Shown here: piece after piece, positions 8,619 through 18,010 of the stretch
Layout of the letters: every line of letters starts with the position of its first letter
Position numbering within the stretch: the first letter of the stretch is position 1
NCBI RefSeq assembly: GCF_001941945.1
Contig: NZ_CP015583.1
Coordinates: 3,552,001 to 3,616,000, forward strand
DNA length: 64,000 bases
From: Roseomonas gilardii
GTDB lineage: Bacteria > Pseudomonadota > Alphaproteobacteria > Acetobacterales > Acetobacteraceae
Direction: 5' to 3'
The notes under the pieces: model-generated
The model's input: the letters and a program-made list of their open reading frames with translations, nothing else
What the model was told of the DNA's origin: nothing
Database searches by the model: none
Program-made: the position numbers and the translations under genes

Positions 8619-9201
8619 GCCGGTGGCCGTGATGCGTGTGGCCGTCGCCATGGTGGTGGTCGTGCCCATGGGCGTGATCGTGGTCATGCGCGTGCCCATG
8701 CCCCTGCGTATGCCCTTCCTGGGGCCCATGATGATGGGCGGTGTGGCGGTTGTGCTCGCCATAGGCGCCGCCTTCCGGGTTAAAGGGCGCCTGGATCTGG
8801 CGGAGCGTGGCGCCGAGGCCGCGCAGCATGGCGGTGATGACGTGATCGTCGCGGATCAGGATTCGCGCGGCGTCGATCTCGGCGGGCAGGTGGCGGTTGC
8901 CGAGATGCCAGGCGAGGCGCGCGAAATGCGCGGGATCGGCGGAGGTGACCTCGACCAGCGGCTCGGGCGCGGCATGGACGGCGATGGTGGTGCCGTCCTC
9001 GCAGCGCAGCCCGTCGCCGTCATAGAGCACCGTGGCTTCCGGCAGGTCGAGCAGGAAGGAAAGCCCCTTCTCGCCCGTGTAGCGGCGGCGGCGGCGATGG
9101 CGGTCGTCGAAATCGAGGGTGATGCTGTCGCGCGCCTCCGCCGGGTTCCATTGCCCGGCGGGGAGGATGGTGGTGGCGCGCGGCAGGGTGTCGTCGGTCA
9201 T
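8611..9201 (-). CDS. ureE: Urease nickel metallochaperone UreE, His-rich tail
   Basis: UreE delivers Ni2+ to the UreDFG-urease complex. The 196-residue product has the N-terminal peptide-binding-like domain and the metal-binding domain (LAWHLGNRHLPAEI, then DHVITAMLRGLGA). The last ~45 residues are a His/Asp/Gly tail with more than 20 histidines, a nickel-storage feature known from Klebsiella UreE. It lies 8 nt downstream of ureC and overlaps ureF by 8 nt. Confidence 0.96.
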   Translation of the reverse strand: MTDDTLPRATTILPAGQWNPAEARDSITLDFDDRHRRRRRYTGEKGLSFLLDLPEATVLYDGDGLRCEDGTTIAVHAAPEPLVEVTSADPAHFARLAWHLGNRHLPAEIDAARILIRDDHVITAMLRGLGATLRQIQAPFNPEGGAYGEHNRHTAHHHGPQEGHTQGHGHAHDHDHAHGHDHHHGDGHTHHGHRHG

Positions 9202-9209
9202 CGGGGCTC

Positions 9210-10922
9210 TCAGAACAGGAAATATCGCTGCGCCATCGGCAACACCTTCGCAGGCTCGCAGACCAGCAACTCGCCATCGGCGCGGACCTCATAGGTCTCT
9301 GCATCCACCTCGATGCGCGGGCAGAGGTCGTTCAGCACCATGTCGCGCTTGCTGATGCCGGATCGGGTGTTGCGCACGGCGAGGAGGGGGCGGGTCACGC
9401 CCAGGCGCTCGCCGAGCCCGGCCTCCAGCGCGGCGGCGGAGGTGAAGGTCACGCCGATCGCCGGCAGGGCGCGGCCGAAGCCGCCGAACATCGGGCGGTA
9501 ATGGACCGGCTGCGGCGTCGGGATGGAGGCGTTGGGATCGCCCATCGGCGCCATGGCGATGGTGCCGCACTTCAACACCATCTCGGGCTTCACGCCGAAG
9601 AAGGCCGGGCTCCAGAGCACGAGATCGGCCAGCTTGCCGACCTCGACGCTGCCGACATGCTCGGCGATGCCCTGGGAGATGGCGGGGTTGATCGTGTACT
9701 TGGCGATGTAGCGGCGGGCGCGGAAATTGTCGTTGTCGCCCACCTCCTCCTTCAGCCTTCCACGCTGCTGCTTCATCTTGTGGGCGGTCTGCCAGGTGCG
9801 GATGATCACCTCGCCGACACGCCCCATCGCCTGGCTGTCGGAGCTCATCATCGAGATGGCGCCGAGATCGTGCAAGATGTCCTCGGCCGCGATGGTCTCG
9901 CGCCGGATGCGGCTCTCGGCGAAGGCCACGTCCTCGGGGATTCTCGGGTCCAGGTGGTGGCACACCATGAGCATGTCGAGATGCTCGTCCAGCGTGTTCA
10001 CCGTATAGGGCATGGTGGGATTGGTGCTGCTGGGCAGCACGTTCGGCTCGCCCACCAGCCGCAGGATATCGGGGGCATGGCCGCCGCCCGCGCCCTCGGT
10101 GTGGAAGGCCTGGATGGTGCGGCCGCCGATGGCCTTGATCGTGCTCTCGACGAAGCCGCTCTCGTTCAGCGTGTCCGTGTGGATGGCGACCTGCACGTCC
10201 AGCGCATCGGCCACGGCGAGGCAGGTGTCGATGGCCTTCGGCGTGGTGCCCCAGTCCTCGTGCAGCTTCAGCCCCGCCGCTCCGGCATGGATCTGCTCCT
10301 CCAGCCCTTTCGGCAGGGCGGCATTGCCCTTGCCCAGGAAGCCGAGATTCACCGGGAAGCCTTCCGCCGCCTGGATCATGCGGGCGAGGTGGAAGGCGCC
10401 GGGCGTGGCGGTGGTGGCGAGCGTGCCATGGGCCGGGCCGGTGCCGCCGCCGAACATGGTGGTGACACCGGAAGCCAGCGCCTCCTCGATCTGCTGCGGG
10501 CAGATGAAGTGGATATGCACGTCGATGCCGCCGGAGGTGAGGATGCGGCCCTCCCCCGCGATGATCTCGGTGCCCGGGCCGATGACGATATCGACGCCCG
10601 GCTGCGTGTCCGGATTGCCCGCCTTGCCGATGGCGGCGATCCGGCCGTCGCGCAGCCCGACATCGGCCTTGTAGATCCCGGTATGGTCGAGGATCAGCGC
10701 ATTGGTGATCACGGTATCCATGGCGCCGCCGTCGCGCCCGACCTGGGACTGCCCCATGCCGTCGCGGATGACCTTGCCGCCGCCGAACTTCACCTCCTCG
10801 CCATAGGTGGTGAGGTCGCGCTCGACCTCGATGACGATGTCGGTGTCGGCGAGGCGGACCCGGTCCCCGGTGGTGGGGCCGTACATGCCGGCATAGGCGG
10901 AGCGGGAGATCCGGGCGGGCAT
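9210..10922 (-). CDS. ureC: Urease catalytic subunit alpha
   Basis: This subunit hydrolyses urea to ammonia and carbamate at a dinuclear nickel site. The product is 570 residues. The nickel ligands are all present: H136 and H138 (DVHIH), carbamylated K219 (GLKLHEDWG), H248, H274 and the Asp of SSDSQAMGR. The flap residues Cys321-His322 lie in [13 protein letters not shown]. Numbering is +2 relative to the Klebsiella enzyme. It lies 2 nt downstream of ureB in the operon. Confidence 0.99.
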   Translation of the reverse strand: MPARISRSAYAGMYGPTTGDRVRLADTDIVIEVERDLTTYGEEVKFGGGKVIRDGMGQSQVGRDGGAMDTVITNALILDHTGIYKADVGLRDGRIAAIGKAGNPDTQPGVDIVIGPGTEIIAGEGRILTSGGIDVHIHFICPQQIEEALASGVTTMFGGGTGPAHGTLATTATPGAFHLARMIQAAEGFPVNLGFLGKGNAALPKGLEEQIHAGAAGLKLHEDWGTTPKAIDTCLAVADALDVQVAIHTDTLNESGFVESTIKAIGGRTIQAFHTEGAGGGHAPDILRLVGEPNVLPSSTNPTMPYTVNTLDEHLDMLMVCHHLDPRIPEDVAFAESRIRRETIAAEDILHDLGAISMMSSDSQAMGRVGEVIIRTWQTAHKMKQQRGRLKEEVGDNDNFRARRYIAKYTINPAISQGIAEHVGSVEVGKLADLVLWSPAFFGVKPEMVLKCGTIAMAPMGDPNASIPTPQPVHYRPMFGGFGRALPAIGVTFTSAAALEAGLGERLGVTRPLLAVRNTRSGISKRDMVLNDLCPRIEVDAETYEVRADGELLVCEPAKVLPMAQRYFLF

Positions 10923-10924
10923 GG

Positions 10925-11230
10925 TCAGAGCTTTCCTTCGATCTCGCCACGGAAGCCGTGGACCACGCGATCCCCGGCGAAGGGGATGAGGCGCACGATG
11001 CGGGTCTGGCCCGGCTCGAAGCGCACCGCCGTGCCGGCGGCGATGTCCAGGCGCTGGCCGCGCGCCCGGTCGCGATCGAAGCGCAGCTCGGGATTGGTTT
11101 CGGCGAAGTGGTAGTGGCTGCCGACCTGCACCGGGCGGTCGCCGGTATTGGCGACCTCCAGCTCCGTGACCGGGCGGCCGGCATTCAGCTCGATCTCGCC
11201 GCTGGCGGGGAAGAGTTCTCCGGGAACCAT
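10925..11230 (-). CDS. ureB: Urease subunit beta
   Basis: The product is 101 residues beginning [19 protein letters not shown]. It contains [18 protein letters not shown] and GIRF-like [21 protein letters not shown], the usual small beta subunit of the trimeric urease assembly. It is not fused to the gamma subunit, unlike Helicobacter ureA. The gap to ureC is 2 nt and to ureA 13 nt. Confidence 0.98.
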   Translation of the reverse strand: MVPGELFPASGEIELNAGRPVTELEVANTGDRPVQVGSHYHFAETNPELRFDRDRARGQRLDIAAGTAVRFEPGQTRIVRLIPFAGDRVVHGFRGEIEGKL

Positions 11231-11243
11231 GGCCTGCCCTCCC

Positions 11244-11546
11244 CTAGCGGATCGGCTCGTGGACGGTGACGAGCTTGGTGCCGTCGGGAAAGGTCGCCTC
11301 GACCTGGATCTCGTGGATCATCTCGGCGACGCCCTCCATCACCTGGTCGCGCGTCAGGACGGTGGCGCCGTCGCGCATCAGCTCGGAAACGCTGCGGCCG
11401 TCGCGTGCCCCCTCGACCACGAAGTCGGTGACCAGGGCCACGGCCTCGGGGTGGTTGAGCTTCACGCCCCGCTCCAGCCGCCGGCGCGCGACATGGGCGG
11501 CCATGGCGATCAGCAGCTTGTCCTTTTCGCGCGGCGTGAGGTGCAT
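11244..11546 (-). CDS. ureA: Urease subunit gamma
   Basis: The product is 100 residues beginning [23 protein letters not shown]. It has [12 protein letters not shown]-like [23 protein letters not shown] and the C-terminal [15 protein letters not shown], diagnostic of UreA. It is the first structural urease gene. The 93 nt upstream separate it from a GNAT gene on the same strand. Confidence 0.98.
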   Translation of the reverse strand: MHLTPREKDKLLIAMAAHVARRRLERGVKLNHPEAVALVTDFVVEGARDGRSVSELMRDGATVLTRDQVMEGVAEMIHEIQVEATFPDGTKLVTVHEPIR

Positions 11547-11639
11547 GGGCGGCTCCGTTCGGTGCGGCGGAGTATGCGGGCGGGGCGCGGCAGGGGTCCA
11601 GAGGGGGAGCGCGCGACGCGGCAGGCCGGGCGCCGCCGT

Positions 11640-12131
11640 TCAGGGAAGCAGGCGCCGGACCATCATGATCTCGTCCACCTCCCGGCCCTCGTGCAGGAAG
11701 CCGCCGGGGATGCAGCCGATCTGGCGGAAGCCCTCGCGCTCGTAGAAACGGCGCGCGACGGGGTTCTCGGCGCTCACCATGAGCTCGACCTGCCGGTGGC
11801 CCAGCCGCCGAGCGTGATCGACGGCATGGCGCAGGAGGCGGCCCGCCAGCCCGGTGCCACGCTGCTCCGGGCGCAGATAGACCATGATGAGCATGGTGCG
11901 ATGGGCGGTCTTGCTGGAGGACTGGGCCATCAGGCCCATGATCCCGACGGGCTCCGCGCCCTGGAAGGCGACGAAGACCGGGTTCGCGGTCAGGCGGCGG
12001 CGCCATTCCTCCGGCGGCAACGCCTCCCAGTCCGCCGCGGTGCTGGCATAGGCGGCGGGCTCGGCGCGCAGGGCCTCCAGGCGAATCCGGCGGAAGACCT
12101 CCTCGTCGCCGGGCTGCAGGCATCGGATCAT
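11640..12131 (-). CDS. GNAT-family N-acetyltransferase inside the urease operon
   Basis: The 163-residue product has a GNAT fold: motif A LRPEQRGTGLAGRLLRHAVDHAR (acetyl-CoA pyrophosphate loop RGTGLAG) and motif B NPVARRFYEREGFRQIG. I placed the start at ATG 12131 because AAAGGAG lies at the right distance upstream. A longer in-frame reading to 12236 has no such support. It sits between ureD and ureA on the same strand, so it is probably co-transcribed with urease. The substrate is unknown. Confidence 0.88.
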   Translation of the reverse strand: MIRCLQPGDEEVFRRIRLEALRAEPAAYASTAADWEALPPEEWRRRLTANPVFVAFQGAEPVGIMGLMAQSSSKTAHRTMLIMVYLRPEQRGTGLAGRLLRHAVDHARRLGHRQVELMVSAENPVARRFYEREGFRQIGCIPGGFLHEGREVDEIMMVRRLLP

Positions 12132-12248
12132 GTTCCGGACTCCTTTCCACCGAAGCGGGCGCCGAGGCCATCGCCGCGGCCAGAGGGACAGAAGTAGCGG
12201 GCAGAGGTAGCGGGCTCTTCCCCGGTCCGAAAGCACCGGGGGCCGTAT

Positions 12249-13145
12249 TCAGGTCATCCATAGCCGTGGCAGCGCGCGCGGCAGGCCGAGCAACCCATCG
12301 CGGCAGGCGGGAATGGCGCTGGCGAGCGCGGCGCGGACCGGCGCGGCGGAGCCAAGCCAGCGGAGCAGGAGAATGCCCTCGCGCGGCATGGTGGCGGCGC
12401 CCTGGAGAGGGCCCGTGGAGGCGGCGAGATCGCGGAAGGCCGCGAGATGCGCGGCCGCGTCCGGGGCGGCGTAGAGGAGCGTGGCATAGGCGCCCGCGCC
12501 GCCGAAGGCGAAGCGATCGGCGAGCGACTCCCCGGGCGGATCGAGGCGCAGGGCATCGGTCCAGACGAGGCGCCCGCCGCGGCGCAGGCGCCAGCGATCG
12601 TGGAGGAAGCCGGTCGCGAAGCGCTCGCCCCGGGCATGGCGGCCGAAGACGAGCATCTCGGCGGCCAGCAGGCGGGCACTGGCGGCGAGCTCGATGTCGA
12701 GGCTGCGCCGCAGGCGGGCGCCGTCGAAGAGGATGGTTTCCTGCGGCAGCCATTCGAGGGTGGCGCCGGGTTCCGCCCGGAGGCTCGTGGCGATGCGGGT
12801 GTCGGGGCCGAGGGAGCGGTAGAGCTTCTCGGCGGCGGGGGTGCAGAGCGTGGCGGTGGCGCCCTCCCCCAGCCGCGCCGCGATGCGCAGCGCGTCGCCG
12901 CCGGCCAGGCCGCCGGCGGTGTTGACCAGGGCGGCGAGCGGCGGTTCGCCGGGCTCCGGCCTGGGGAAGAGGACGCGCAGCGGGGCGGCCTGATGGAGAT
13001 GGCGCAGCACGGTGCGGGGCGCGGCGACGGATGCCGCCCGGGCGAAGGCGAGTTCCGCCGTGCCCTCGGCCCGCTGGTGACGGATGGCGGCGGGCATGCC
13101 GGGAGAGGCTGGCAGGGAGGAAAGCGGGGAGTCGGGCGGCGTCAT
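12249..13145 (-). CDS. ureD: Urease accessory protein UreD
   Basis: UreD is the scaffold that binds apo-urease and UreF. The product has the conserved NTAGGLAGGD core, TPAAEKLYRS, EWLPQETILFDGARLRR and MLVFGRHARGE. The start at ATG 13145 gives 298 residues, near the family norm. The frame stays open to 13382, but the extra ~79 residues are low-complexity Pro/Arg/Ala and unlike UreD. It is the first gene of the urease operon; 117 nt separate it from the GNAT gene. No strong Shine-Dalgarno is visible before 13145, so the start is the weakest part of the call. Confidence 0.93.
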   Translation of the reverse strand: MTPPDSPLSSLPASPGMPAAIRHQRAEGTAELAFARAASVAAPRTVLRHLHQAAPLRVLFPRPEPGEPPLAALVNTAGGLAGGDALRIAARLGEGATATLCTPAAEKLYRSLGPDTRIATSLRAEPGATLEWLPQETILFDGARLRRSLDIELAASARLLAAEMLVFGRHARGERFATGFLHDRWRLRRGGRLVWTDALRLDPPGESLADRFAFGGAGAYATLLYAAPDAAAHLAAFRDLAASTGPLQGAATMPREGILLLRWLGSAAPVRAALASAIPACRDGLLGLPRALPRLWMT

Positions 13146-13452
13146 GGGCCTGATCGCTATGCCATGCCCAGGCGCCGTCCATAAGCGGGGCAGGATGCCC
13201 TCCCGCTGGTCAGGGACGGCGGCGGAGGCGGGGCGCATGACCGGAGCGGGAGAGGCCGGGCGGAATGCGGGAAATGAAGTCCTCGTCATCCTTCCACGCT
13301 CGTCGCGCGGCACCGGGAATGGCGCGGCGGCCGGACGGAAAGGCCATGCCGGGGGTGCCCCAAAGGGGTGCCGGGGGTTCACGGCCCTGACCGGCGGCCG
13401 CGGCTTGGCATGGGCTGGCTTGCGGGCCGTTCACCCGGCGCCGGGAAAATCC

Positions 13453-13488
13453 GAACTTCCGGTGACAAAGCATCACAGGGTGAAGTTC
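13453..13488. promoter_or_regulatory. Inverted repeat upstream of the RND efflux genes
   Basis: Perfect 7-bp arms GAACTTC (13453-13459) and GAAGTTC (13482-13488) enclose a second short dyad GTGA...TCAC. A TATGAT -10-like box follows about 30 bp later. The element sits in the 432-bp divergent region between ureD and the efflux operon and may be an operator; no regulator gene is adjacent. The rest of that region holds nothing I can recognise. Confidence 0.35.
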
Positions 13489-13577
13489 GCGGCTCCGTGA
13501 ACAGGATGTTTCCGGTATGATCATTGCAGAAAAGGCAGCATCAAAGCTGCCACCTCCCCATTCCGCGGGTTCCGTCC

Positions 13578-14849
13578 ATGCCCTTCGCACTTCGCGCCCC
13601 GTCCCTTCCGGGAGCGCCCTTCCCGGTTCCGCCCGGCTTCCTGTCCAGGCTGCTGCCCGGAATCCTGCTGGGCTCGGCCCTGTTCCTGCCCGGCGCGCCG
13701 GCGGGGGCGCAGGAACGCGGCGGGGGGGCGCCGGCCGTCTCGGTCGCGGTGGCTCCGGCCACGGTGGGTCCGGTGCCGGTGGAGGTGCTGACCAACGGCA
13801 ATGCCGAGGCGCCCTCGGTCATCTCCGTCCGCTCCCGCGTCGATGGGCAGGTGGAGAAGGTCTGGGTCAACGAGGGCGACCGGGTGCAGGCGGGGCAGGT
13901 GCTGTTCACGCTGGACAGCCGCCTCATCCAGGCCCAGCTCGCGCAGCAGCAGGCGAACCTGGACCGCGACCGTTCGACGCTGACGCGGGCGCAGGAGGAC
14001 GCGCGGCGCTATGCCTCGCTGCAATCGGGCGCCTATGCCTCGCAGCAGCGGCTGGAGCAGGCGCAGGCCGACGCCACCGCGGCGGCGGCCGTGGTGCGGG
14101 CGGACGAGGCGCTGCTGGCGCAGACCCGGCTGAACCTGGACTTCGCCACGATCCGCGCCGAGGCACCGGGCCGGCTGGGCGCGCTGCCGGTGAAGGCCGG
14201 GAACTTCGTGCGGGCCTCGGAGGGGGTGGTGCTGGCCACCATCACCCAGACGGACCCGATCCTGGTCACCTTCGCCGTGCCGGAGCGCTGGCTGTCGGTG
14301 GTGCATGCGGCCCAGCAGGCCGCCGCCGCCGGCCAGTCCGCCGCGCCCCGGGTGCTGGCGCGGGCGCCGGAGGACCAGGGGCCGCGCGCCGAGGGCGAAC
14401 TGATCTTCGTGGACAGCACGGTGGACAGCACCACCGGCACGATCCGCATGAAGGGCCGCTTCGCCAATGCCCCGGCGCGCTTCTGGCCGGGACAGTACCT
14501 GGAGGTGGTGCTGGTGCCGCGCACCGACCCGAAGGCCCTGTCGGTCCCGGCGGCGGCGGTGCAGCGCGGGCAGCAGGGCAGCTTCCTCTACGCGGTGAAG
14601 GGCGAGGGCGACAACGCCGCCGCCCGCCGGGTCGCGGTGAGCGTGGTGCGCTATGCCTCCGGCCGGGCCGTGCTGGCCGATGCCTCGCTCTCGGATGGGG
14701 AGCCGGTGGTGACGGAAGGCGCGCAGCGGTTGCAGGAAGGTTCGCGCGTGACGGTGCGCAACGGCGCCCCGGGGGGTGCTCCGGCGGGTGCCGCCAAGGT
14801 CGGTGGCGCGGAACCGGGCCGCGCGCAGCGTGAGGCGGCGGCGCGATGA
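13578..14849 (+). CDS. RND efflux periplasmic adaptor (membrane fusion protein), MdtA-like
   Basis: The 423-residue product has a long N-terminal signal segment (hydrophobic SRLLPGILLGSALFLPGAPAGA, about 22-43). It then has the lipoyl/barrel-sandwich halves (SRVDGQVEKVWVNEGDRVQAGQVLFTLD and the DFATIRAEAPGRLGALPVKAGNFV return strand), an alpha-hairpin between them, and beta-barrel and membrane-proximal domains. The ATG at 13578 gives the most signal-like N-terminus, although a TTG about 54 nt upstream is in frame. Its stop overlaps the ATG of the RND pump (ATGA), so adaptor and pump are coupled. No outer-membrane factor gene follows. Confidence 0.92.
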   Translation: MPFALRAPSLPGAPFPVPPGFLSRLLPGILLGSALFLPGAPAGAQERGGGAPAVSVAVAPATVGPVPVEVLTNGNAEAPSVISVRSRVDGQVEKVWVNEGDRVQAGQVLFTLDSRLIQAQLAQQQANLDRDRSTLTRAQEDARRYASLQSGAYASQQRLEQAQADATAAAAVVRADEALLAQTRLNLDFATIRAEAPGRLGALPVKAGNFVRASEGVVLATITQTDPILVTFAVPERWLSVVHAAQQAAAAGQSAAPRVLARAPEDQGPRAEGELIFVDSTVDSTTGTIRMKGRFANAPARFWPGQYLEVVLVPRTDPKALSVPAAAVQRGQQGSFLYAVKGEGDNAAARRVAVSVVRYASGRAVLADASLSDGEPVVTEGAQRLQEGSRVTVRNGAPGGAPAGAAKVGGAEPGRAQREAAAR

Positions 14850-17800
14850 ACCTCTCCGAACCCTTCATCCGCCGCCCGGTGATGACCGGGCTGCTCGCCG
14901 TGGCGGCCGTGCTGGCGGGCATCCTCGCCTATTTCTCCATGCCGGTGGCCGCCGTGCCGCGGGTGGACTTCCCGGTGATCACCGTCTCCGCCCAGTTGCC
15001 GGGGGCGAGCCCGGAAACGATGGCGACCTCGGTGGCCCTGCCGATGGAGCGGGAATTCTCGACCATCGCGGGGATCGACAGCATCTCCTCGACCTCCGGC
15101 CAGGGCACGACGCAGATCACGCTGCAGTTCGTGCTGAGCCGCAACATCGACGCGGCGGCGCAGGACGTGCAGGCGGCGCTGACCCGGGCGCAGCGGCGGC
15201 TGCCGACGGAGATGACGACGCCGCCTTCCTACCGCAAGTCGAACCCGGCGGATGCGCCGGTGCTGCTGCTGACGCTCTCGGGCGGCGACGTGCCGCTGTA
15301 CAAGCTGAACGACATCGCCTCCACGCTGATCTCCCCCGCCCTGTCGCGCGTGCCCGGCGTGGCGCAGGTGGTGACCTTCGGCGAGCAGCTCTATTCCGTG
15401 CGGGTGCGGATGCGGCCGGAGCGGCTGGCCTCGATGGGCCTCACGCTCGACCAGGTGAGCAACGCCATCGCCACGGCCAATTCCAACACGCCGGTCGGCA
15501 CGCTGAGCGGGCCGCGCCAGCAGCTCGTGCTGCGGGCCAACGACCAGCCGCCCGACGCGGATGCCTTCGGGCACCTGATCGTGGCGGGCCGGGCCGGGGC
15601 GCCGGTACGCCTCTCCGACATCGCCGACACGGTGGACGGGGTGCAGAACGACCGCATCGCCTCCTTCCGCAACGGCACGCGCGGCCTGACCCTGGCGGTG
15701 CAGCGGCAGCCGGACGCCAACACGGTGGATGTGGTGGACGGCGTGCGGGCGGCCCTGCCCGCGCTGCAGGCGGCGCTGCCGCCGGGCGCGACGCTGGACG
15801 TGAACCTGGACCGCTCCGTCTCGATCCGCGCGGCGGTGCATGACGTGCAGGAAAGCCTGCTGATCGCCGTCGCCCTGGTGGTGCTGGTGGTCTGGCTCTT
15901 CCTGCGGCGGATGATGGCGACGCTGATCCCGGTGATCGCGGTGCCCGTCTCGCTCGCCGGCACGCTGGGGCTGATGTACCTGCTGGGCTACGGCATCGAC
16001 AACGTGACGCTGCTGGGCCTGACGCTCGCGGTCGGCCTCGTGGTGGACGACGCGATCGTGATGCTGGAGGCCATCGTCCGCCATGTCGAGGAAGGGATGC
16101 ACCCGCTGGAGGCGGCGCTGCGCGGCTCGCGCGAGGTGGGCTTCACCATCGTCTCGATCACCTGCTCGCTGATCGCGGTCTTCCTGCCCATCCTGCTGAT
16201 GGGCGGGGTGGTGGGACGGGTGTTCAACGCCTTCGCCGCCACCGTGTCGCTGGCCGTCGCGGTGTCCTGCGTCGTTTCGCTCACGCTGACCGCCATGATG
16301 TCCTCCTGGCTGCCCGCGCACAGCAAGCCGTCGCGGGTCGATGCGGCGCTGGAGGGCTGTTTCCGCGCGGTGGAGCGGGCCTATGCCTGGGCGCTGGACA
16401 TCGCCCTGCGCTGGCGGGCCGTGGTTTGGCTCTTCTTCATCGCCTCGCTGGCGGCGGCGGGCTGGATGGCCGTGGCGATGCCCAAGGGCTTCTTCCCGAT
16501 CGAGGATACGGGGCTGCTTTCCGTCTCCACCGAAGGGCCGCGCGATGCCTCCTTCGACGCGATGCTCGACCTCCAGGGGCAGGCGGCGAAGATCATCCAG
16601 GCCAACCCCGCCGTGCAGATGGTGAACTCCTCCGTCGGCGCCGTGGGCAACAGCCTGTCGATCAACCAGGGGCGGATGTATGTGGAGCTGAAACCGCGCG
16701 ACCAGCGGCCGCCGATCGGCGAGGTGGTGCAGCAGCTCCGCCGCGCGACGGCCCGCGTGCCGGGGCTCAGCGTCTATCTGCAGCCGATCCAGAACCTCTC
16801 CTTCGGGGCGCGGCAGGCTCGCACGCTCTACATCTACACCCTGCAGGGCCTCGATTCCGACACGCTCTACGACTTCTCGGAGAAGCTCGCGGCCCGGCTG
16901 CGGCGTCTGCCGCAGCTCCAGGACGTGAACACCGACCTGACGCTGGACGCGCCCGTGGTCTCGGTGCAGGTGGACCGGGAGCGCGCGGCGGCCCTCGGCG
17001 TGAACATCGACCAGGTGCGGCAGGCGCTCTACTCCGCCTTCGGCGCGCGGCAGATCTCGACCATCTATGCCCAGGCCAACGCCTATCCGGTGATCGTCGA
17101 GGCCCTGCCGGAGGACCAGCGCAACGAGGACGGGCTGGACAAGATCTATCTCCGCGCCAGCGGCGGCAAGCTGGTCCCGCTCTCCACCCTGGCGAAGGTG
17201 ACGCGTTCCACCGGGCCGCTGACCGTGGGGCACCAGGGGCAGCTCCCGGCGGTGACCATCGGCTTCAACGTCGCGCCCGGCGTGGCGCTGGGCGACGCCA
17301 CGGCGGCGATCCAGCAGACGGAGGAGGAGCTGGGCCTGCCCGCCGGGGTGATCGGCAACTTCTCCGGCACGGCGCAGGTCTTCCAGCAGGCGCTGGCGGG
17401 CCAGGGCATGCTGATCCTGGCCGCCGTGCTGGTGATGTATGTGGTCCTCGGCGTGCTCTACGAGAGCCTCGTGCATCCGCTGACCATCCTGTCCGGCCTG
17501 CCGGCGGCGGCGCTCGGCGCCCTGGCGACGCTGTGGTGGTTCGACCTGGACCTGTCGGTGATCGCGGTGATCGGCGTGCTGCTGCTGGTCGGACTGGTGA
17601 AGAAGAACGCCATCATGGTGGTGGACGTGGCGCTGGTCCGGCAGCGGGAGGGCGAGGACGCGCTGTCCGCCGTCCGCGCGGCCTGCCTGCTGCGCTTCCG
17701 CCCGATCCTGATGACGACGCTGGCGGCGGCGGCGGGCGCGGTGCCGATCGCGGCGGGCTGGGGCGCGGCGGCGGAGCTGCGGCAGCCGCTGGGCCTCGCC

Positions 17801-17953
17801 ATCGTCGGCGGCCTCGCGGTCAGCCAGGCACTGACGCTCTTCGTGACCCCGGTGCTCTATCTGGGCTTCGAGGCCCTCGGCCAGTGGGCGAAGCGGCTGC
17901 GCGGGCGCCGCGCGGGGCCGCATATCGGGCCGGCGGCACAGCCGGCGGAATAG
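14846..17953 (+). CDS. RND multidrug efflux transporter, MdtB/MdtC-like
   Basis: This is an inner-membrane proton-driven pump of the HAE1/AcrB superfamily. The 1035-residue product begins MNLSEPFIRRPVMTGLLAVA. It has two sets of six transmembrane helices, with large periplasmic loops after TM1 and TM7. The proton-relay Asp pair is in TM4 (VGLVVDDAIVMLE, about residue 400) and the Lys is in TM10 (LLLVGLVKKNAIMVVD). FIRRPVMT and the loop signatures fit the MdtBC/MuxBC branch, but only one pump gene is present. It is coupled to the adaptor gene and followed by a hairpin terminator. Confidence 0.94.
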   Translation: MNLSEPFIRRPVMTGLLAVAAVLAGILAYFSMPVAAVPRVDFPVITVSAQLPGASPETMATSVALPMEREFSTIAGIDSISSTSGQGTTQITLQFVLSRNIDAAAQDVQAALTRAQRRLPTEMTTPPSYRKSNPADAPVLLLTLSGGDVPLYKLNDIASTLISPALSRVPGVAQVVTFGEQLYSVRVRMRPERLASMGLTLDQVSNAIATANSNTPVGTLSGPRQQLVLRANDQPPDADAFGHLIVAGRAGAPVRLSDIADTVDGVQNDRIASFRNGTRGLTLAVQRQPDANTVDVVDGVRAALPALQAALPPGATLDVNLDRSVSIRAAVHDVQESLLIAVALVVLVVWLFLRRMMATLIPVIAVPVSLAGTLGLMYLLGYGIDNVTLLGLTLAVGLVVDDAIVMLEAIVRHVEEGMHPLEAALRGSREVGFTIVSITCSLIAVFLPILLMGGVVGRVFNAFAATVSLAVAVSCVVSLTLTAMMSSWLPAHSKPSRVDAALEGCFRAVERAYAWALDIALRWRAVVWLFFIASLAAAGWMAVAMPKGFFPIEDTGLLSVSTEGPRDASFDAMLDLQGQAAKIIQANPAVQMVNSSVGAVGNSLSINQGRMYVELKPRDQRPPIGEVVQQLRRATARVPGLSVYLQPIQNLSFGARQARTLYIYTLQGLDSDTLYDFSEKLAARLRRLPQLQDVNTDLTLDAPVVSVQVDRERAAALGVNIDQVRQALYSAFGARQISTIYAQANAYPVIVEALPEDQRNEDGLDKIYLRASGGKLVPLSTLAKVTRSTGPLTVGHQGQLPAVTIGFNVAPGVALGDATAAIQQTEEELGLPAGVIGNFSGTAQVFQQALAGQGMLILAAVLVMYVVLGVLYESLVHPLTILSGLPAAALGALATLWWFDLDLSVIAVIGVLLLVGLVKKNAIMVVDVALVRQREGEDALSAVRAACLLRFRPILMTTLAAAAGAVPIAAGWGAAAELRQPLGLAIVGGLAVSQALTLFVTPVLYLGFEALGQWAKRLRGRRAGPHIGPAAQPAE

Positions 17954-17962
17954 GGACCGCAT

Positions 17963-17999
17963 CCCCGGGGGAACAGGCGGAAAGCCTTGTCCCCCCGGG
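17963..17999. terminator. Bidirectional hairpin between convergent genes
   Basis: A long GC-rich imperfect stem (CCCCGGGGGAACAGGC paired with GCCTTGTCCCCCCGGG, about 5-nt loop) lies between the stop of the RND gene and the stop of the GDPD gene, which converge. The arms resemble the first hairpin of the dispersed intergenic element elsewhere in the window. Confidence 0.6.
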
Positions 18000-18010
18000 C
18001 CTGCCTCCCT

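Noticed and set aside
14651-17962. A 1103-codon minus-strand frame over the RND genes
   Set aside because: It is the antisense of the RND pump and has no recognisable motif.
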